A stretch of DNA of 31,981 nt from CAZNFR01 sp964572225 (GTDB taxonomy: Bacteria > Bacteroidota > Bacteroidia > Bacteroidales > GCA-2748055), in the NCBI GenBank assembly GCA_964572225.1, contig CAZNFR010000037.1, positions 1 to 31,981 on the forward strand, written 5' to 3'. Positions 31,357 through 31,981 of the stretch are shown in pieces. Below the pieces are notes generated by a model. It was not told where the DNA came from. It was given only the letters and a program-made list of their open reading frames with translations, and ran no database searches. Positions within the stretch are counted from its first letter, which is position 1; the number at the start of each line of letters is the position of its first letter. The position numbers were made by a program, and so were the translations under genes.

Positions 31357-31643
31357 TTTAGGCAATCGTTTTTGTTTTGATTTCTGTTAATGGGCTATTA
31401 ATCTGAATGTTATAAAAGGAATAGTATAGATAAAACTACGGTATATGAGCGAGCTAAGCAAATCCATATCGGACAATAATTTCTCATTGCCAGGGAATTT
31501 TCCCGCCAAAGCAGTAATTCGTGTGGAACCGGACCGGATTTGCATGGATTAACGAATTTTTTCCCGCTTTAGCAGTATATTTTAGTAAAAAGCTTCATAA
31601 TTCTTAATTAATTACTTATATTTACCGCTATAACAGTAAATAT
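31357..31643. other. Divergent intergenic region of esterase and hipBA
   Basis: It is 287 bp long and carries the triple 61-bp-spaced repeat described separately. No clear esterase promoter was found. A near -7 element for hipB, TATATTTA (31617-31624), overlaps the third repeat. No ORF of interest is present. Confidence 0.5.
31499..31641 (+). repeat. Three 21-bp operator-like repeats at exact 61-bp spacing
   Basis: The core CCGC-N5-CAGTA occurs three times in repeat units 31499-31519, 31560-31580 and 31621-31641, with starts exactly 61 bp apart. The copies share 5' TTT, the CCGC and the CAGTA; the inner 5 bp vary (CAAAG, TTTAG, TATAA). In the last copy the flanks form a perfect 8-bp dyad, ATATTTAC-N10-GTAAATAT (31618-31643), that ends directly at the hipB ATG. 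The likely binder is HipB itself, since HipB proteins repress their own operon through several operators. Confidence 0.75.
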
Positions 31644-31883
31644 ATGGCAAATCCCAGGGAATTAGCGATACTAGTAAAAAATCACCGAAAAGCCGCAAAG
31701 CTATCGCAGTTGCAATTGGCTGAGATGGCAGGGGTAGGAAAAACGGTTGTATTTGAGATTGAAAAGGGTAAGGAAACGGTAAAACTCGATACCTTGAGGA
31801 AGATTTTGAAAGTGTTAAATATTGACATGCGTTTCATAAGTCCAATCCCTGAAAACCGGAATATTGACCATGAGAAAAGCTAA
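31644..31883 (+). CDS. hipB: HipB-like XRE-family antitoxin/repressor
   Basis: A 79-residue protein with a Cro/C1-type helix-turn-helix (about 8-62): LAILVKNHRKAAKLSQLQLAE, then GVGKTVVFEIEKGKETVKLDTLRKILKVLNIDM. This matches HipB, which binds and inhibits the HipA kinase and represses the operon. The start codon directly abuts the third operator-like repeat. Its stop overlaps the next gene by 14 bp, and that gene opens with a HipA N-terminal motif, so the assignment as an antitoxin is firm. Confidence 0.88.
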   Translation: MANPRELAILVKNHRKAAKLSQLQLAEMAGVGKTVVFEIEKGKETVKLDTLRKILKVLNIDMRFISPIPENRNIDHEKS

Positions 31884-31981
31884 AGTATATGTGAACGGAC
31901 ATGAAGCCGGTGTTCTTGTCGAAATCGTGCAAAGCACCGAATACCTCTTTGAATATAATGAAGACCCGGGTGTTCCGGAGA
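31870..31981 (+). CDS. hipA: HipA-family kinase, N-terminal part
   Basis: Cut by the right edge; about 37 residues are visible. MRKAKVYVNGHEAGVLVEIV, followed by a strand with EYLFEYNEDPG, is the N-subdomain typical of HipA serine/threonine kinases. The kinase core is outside the window, so activity is not known. It overlaps hipB by 14 bp, an arrangement that couples translation. Confidence 0.75.
   Translation, partial: MRKAKVYVNGHEAGVLVEIVQSTEYLFEYNEDPGVPE

Noticed and set aside
1..31981. CRISPR array, tRNA or rRNA genes, insertion sequences
   Set aside because: I saw no regular spacer-repeat series, no cloverleaf or rRNA-like stretch and no transposase frame.

Overview
The window looks like a chromosomal segment from a Bacteroidota member, probably a polysaccharide-degrading Bacteroidales/Marinilabiliales relative (the rank is inference). 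The sequence evidence is: four secreted proteins ending in type IX secretion (T9SS) sorting domains, a TonB-dependent receptor with a carboxypeptidase-regulatory-like N-terminus, several Tat-signal periplasmic enzymes, and promoters of the Bacteroidota form TTG-N20-TAnnTTTG. No rRNA, tRNA, CRISPR array or insertion sequence was seen.

Region A (1-12136, all minus strand) is a catabolic cluster. In transcription order it holds a TonB-dependent receptor with no SusD partner, a T9SS beta-helix protein, a strong terminator, a WD40 lipoprotein, a Tat-exported enolase-superfamily enzyme, a phospholipase C-fold-like protein, an unknown Tat protein, a GH10 hydrolase with a T9SS tail, and a second enolase-superfamily enzyme cut by the window edge. 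The genes after the terminator are spaced by 3-21 bp or overlap, so they look like one operon. Upstream of the receptor lie four TGTCA-like half-sites at exactly 11 bp spacing, resembling a Pho box. Divergent from the receptor is a membrane-anchored HTH protein whose outside part looks PKD-like and lectin-like, a candidate sensor-regulator.

Region B (12318-17673, plus strand) holds that regulator, a STAS-like protein without the phosphorylatable serine, a hexapeptide acyltransferase, an ECF sigma factor behind a near-consensus promoter, a PepSY-like small protein, a PPK2 polyphosphate kinase and an SGNH hydrolase.

Region C (17674-21697) holds a 52-residue small ORF, a two-gene minus-strand unit encoding a MACPF (perforin-like) lipoprotein and a second lipoprotein, a divergent outer-membrane barrel-like protein, and an OsmC-family protein. 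The MACPF neighbourhood is a candidate contact or secreted antimicrobial module of the BSAP type.

Region D (21922-31356) holds a T9SS protein with a P-domain, a Gfo/Idh/MocA oxidoreductase, a large GH9 cellulase-family enzyme with four Big2 domains around a carbohydrate-binding-like module, a HicA-HicB toxin-antitoxin pair, and a secreted alpha/beta-hydrolase. Region E (31357-31981) begins a HipB-HipA pair. Its upstream region carries three copies of a 14-bp core (CCGC-N5-CAGTA) at exactly 61 bp spacing.

Overall, regions A and D supply secreted hydrolases and periplasmic sugar or sugar-acid enzymes typical of plant or algal polysaccharide use, while the rest adds regulation, phosphate/polyphosphate metabolism, conflict functions and toxin-antitoxin pairs.
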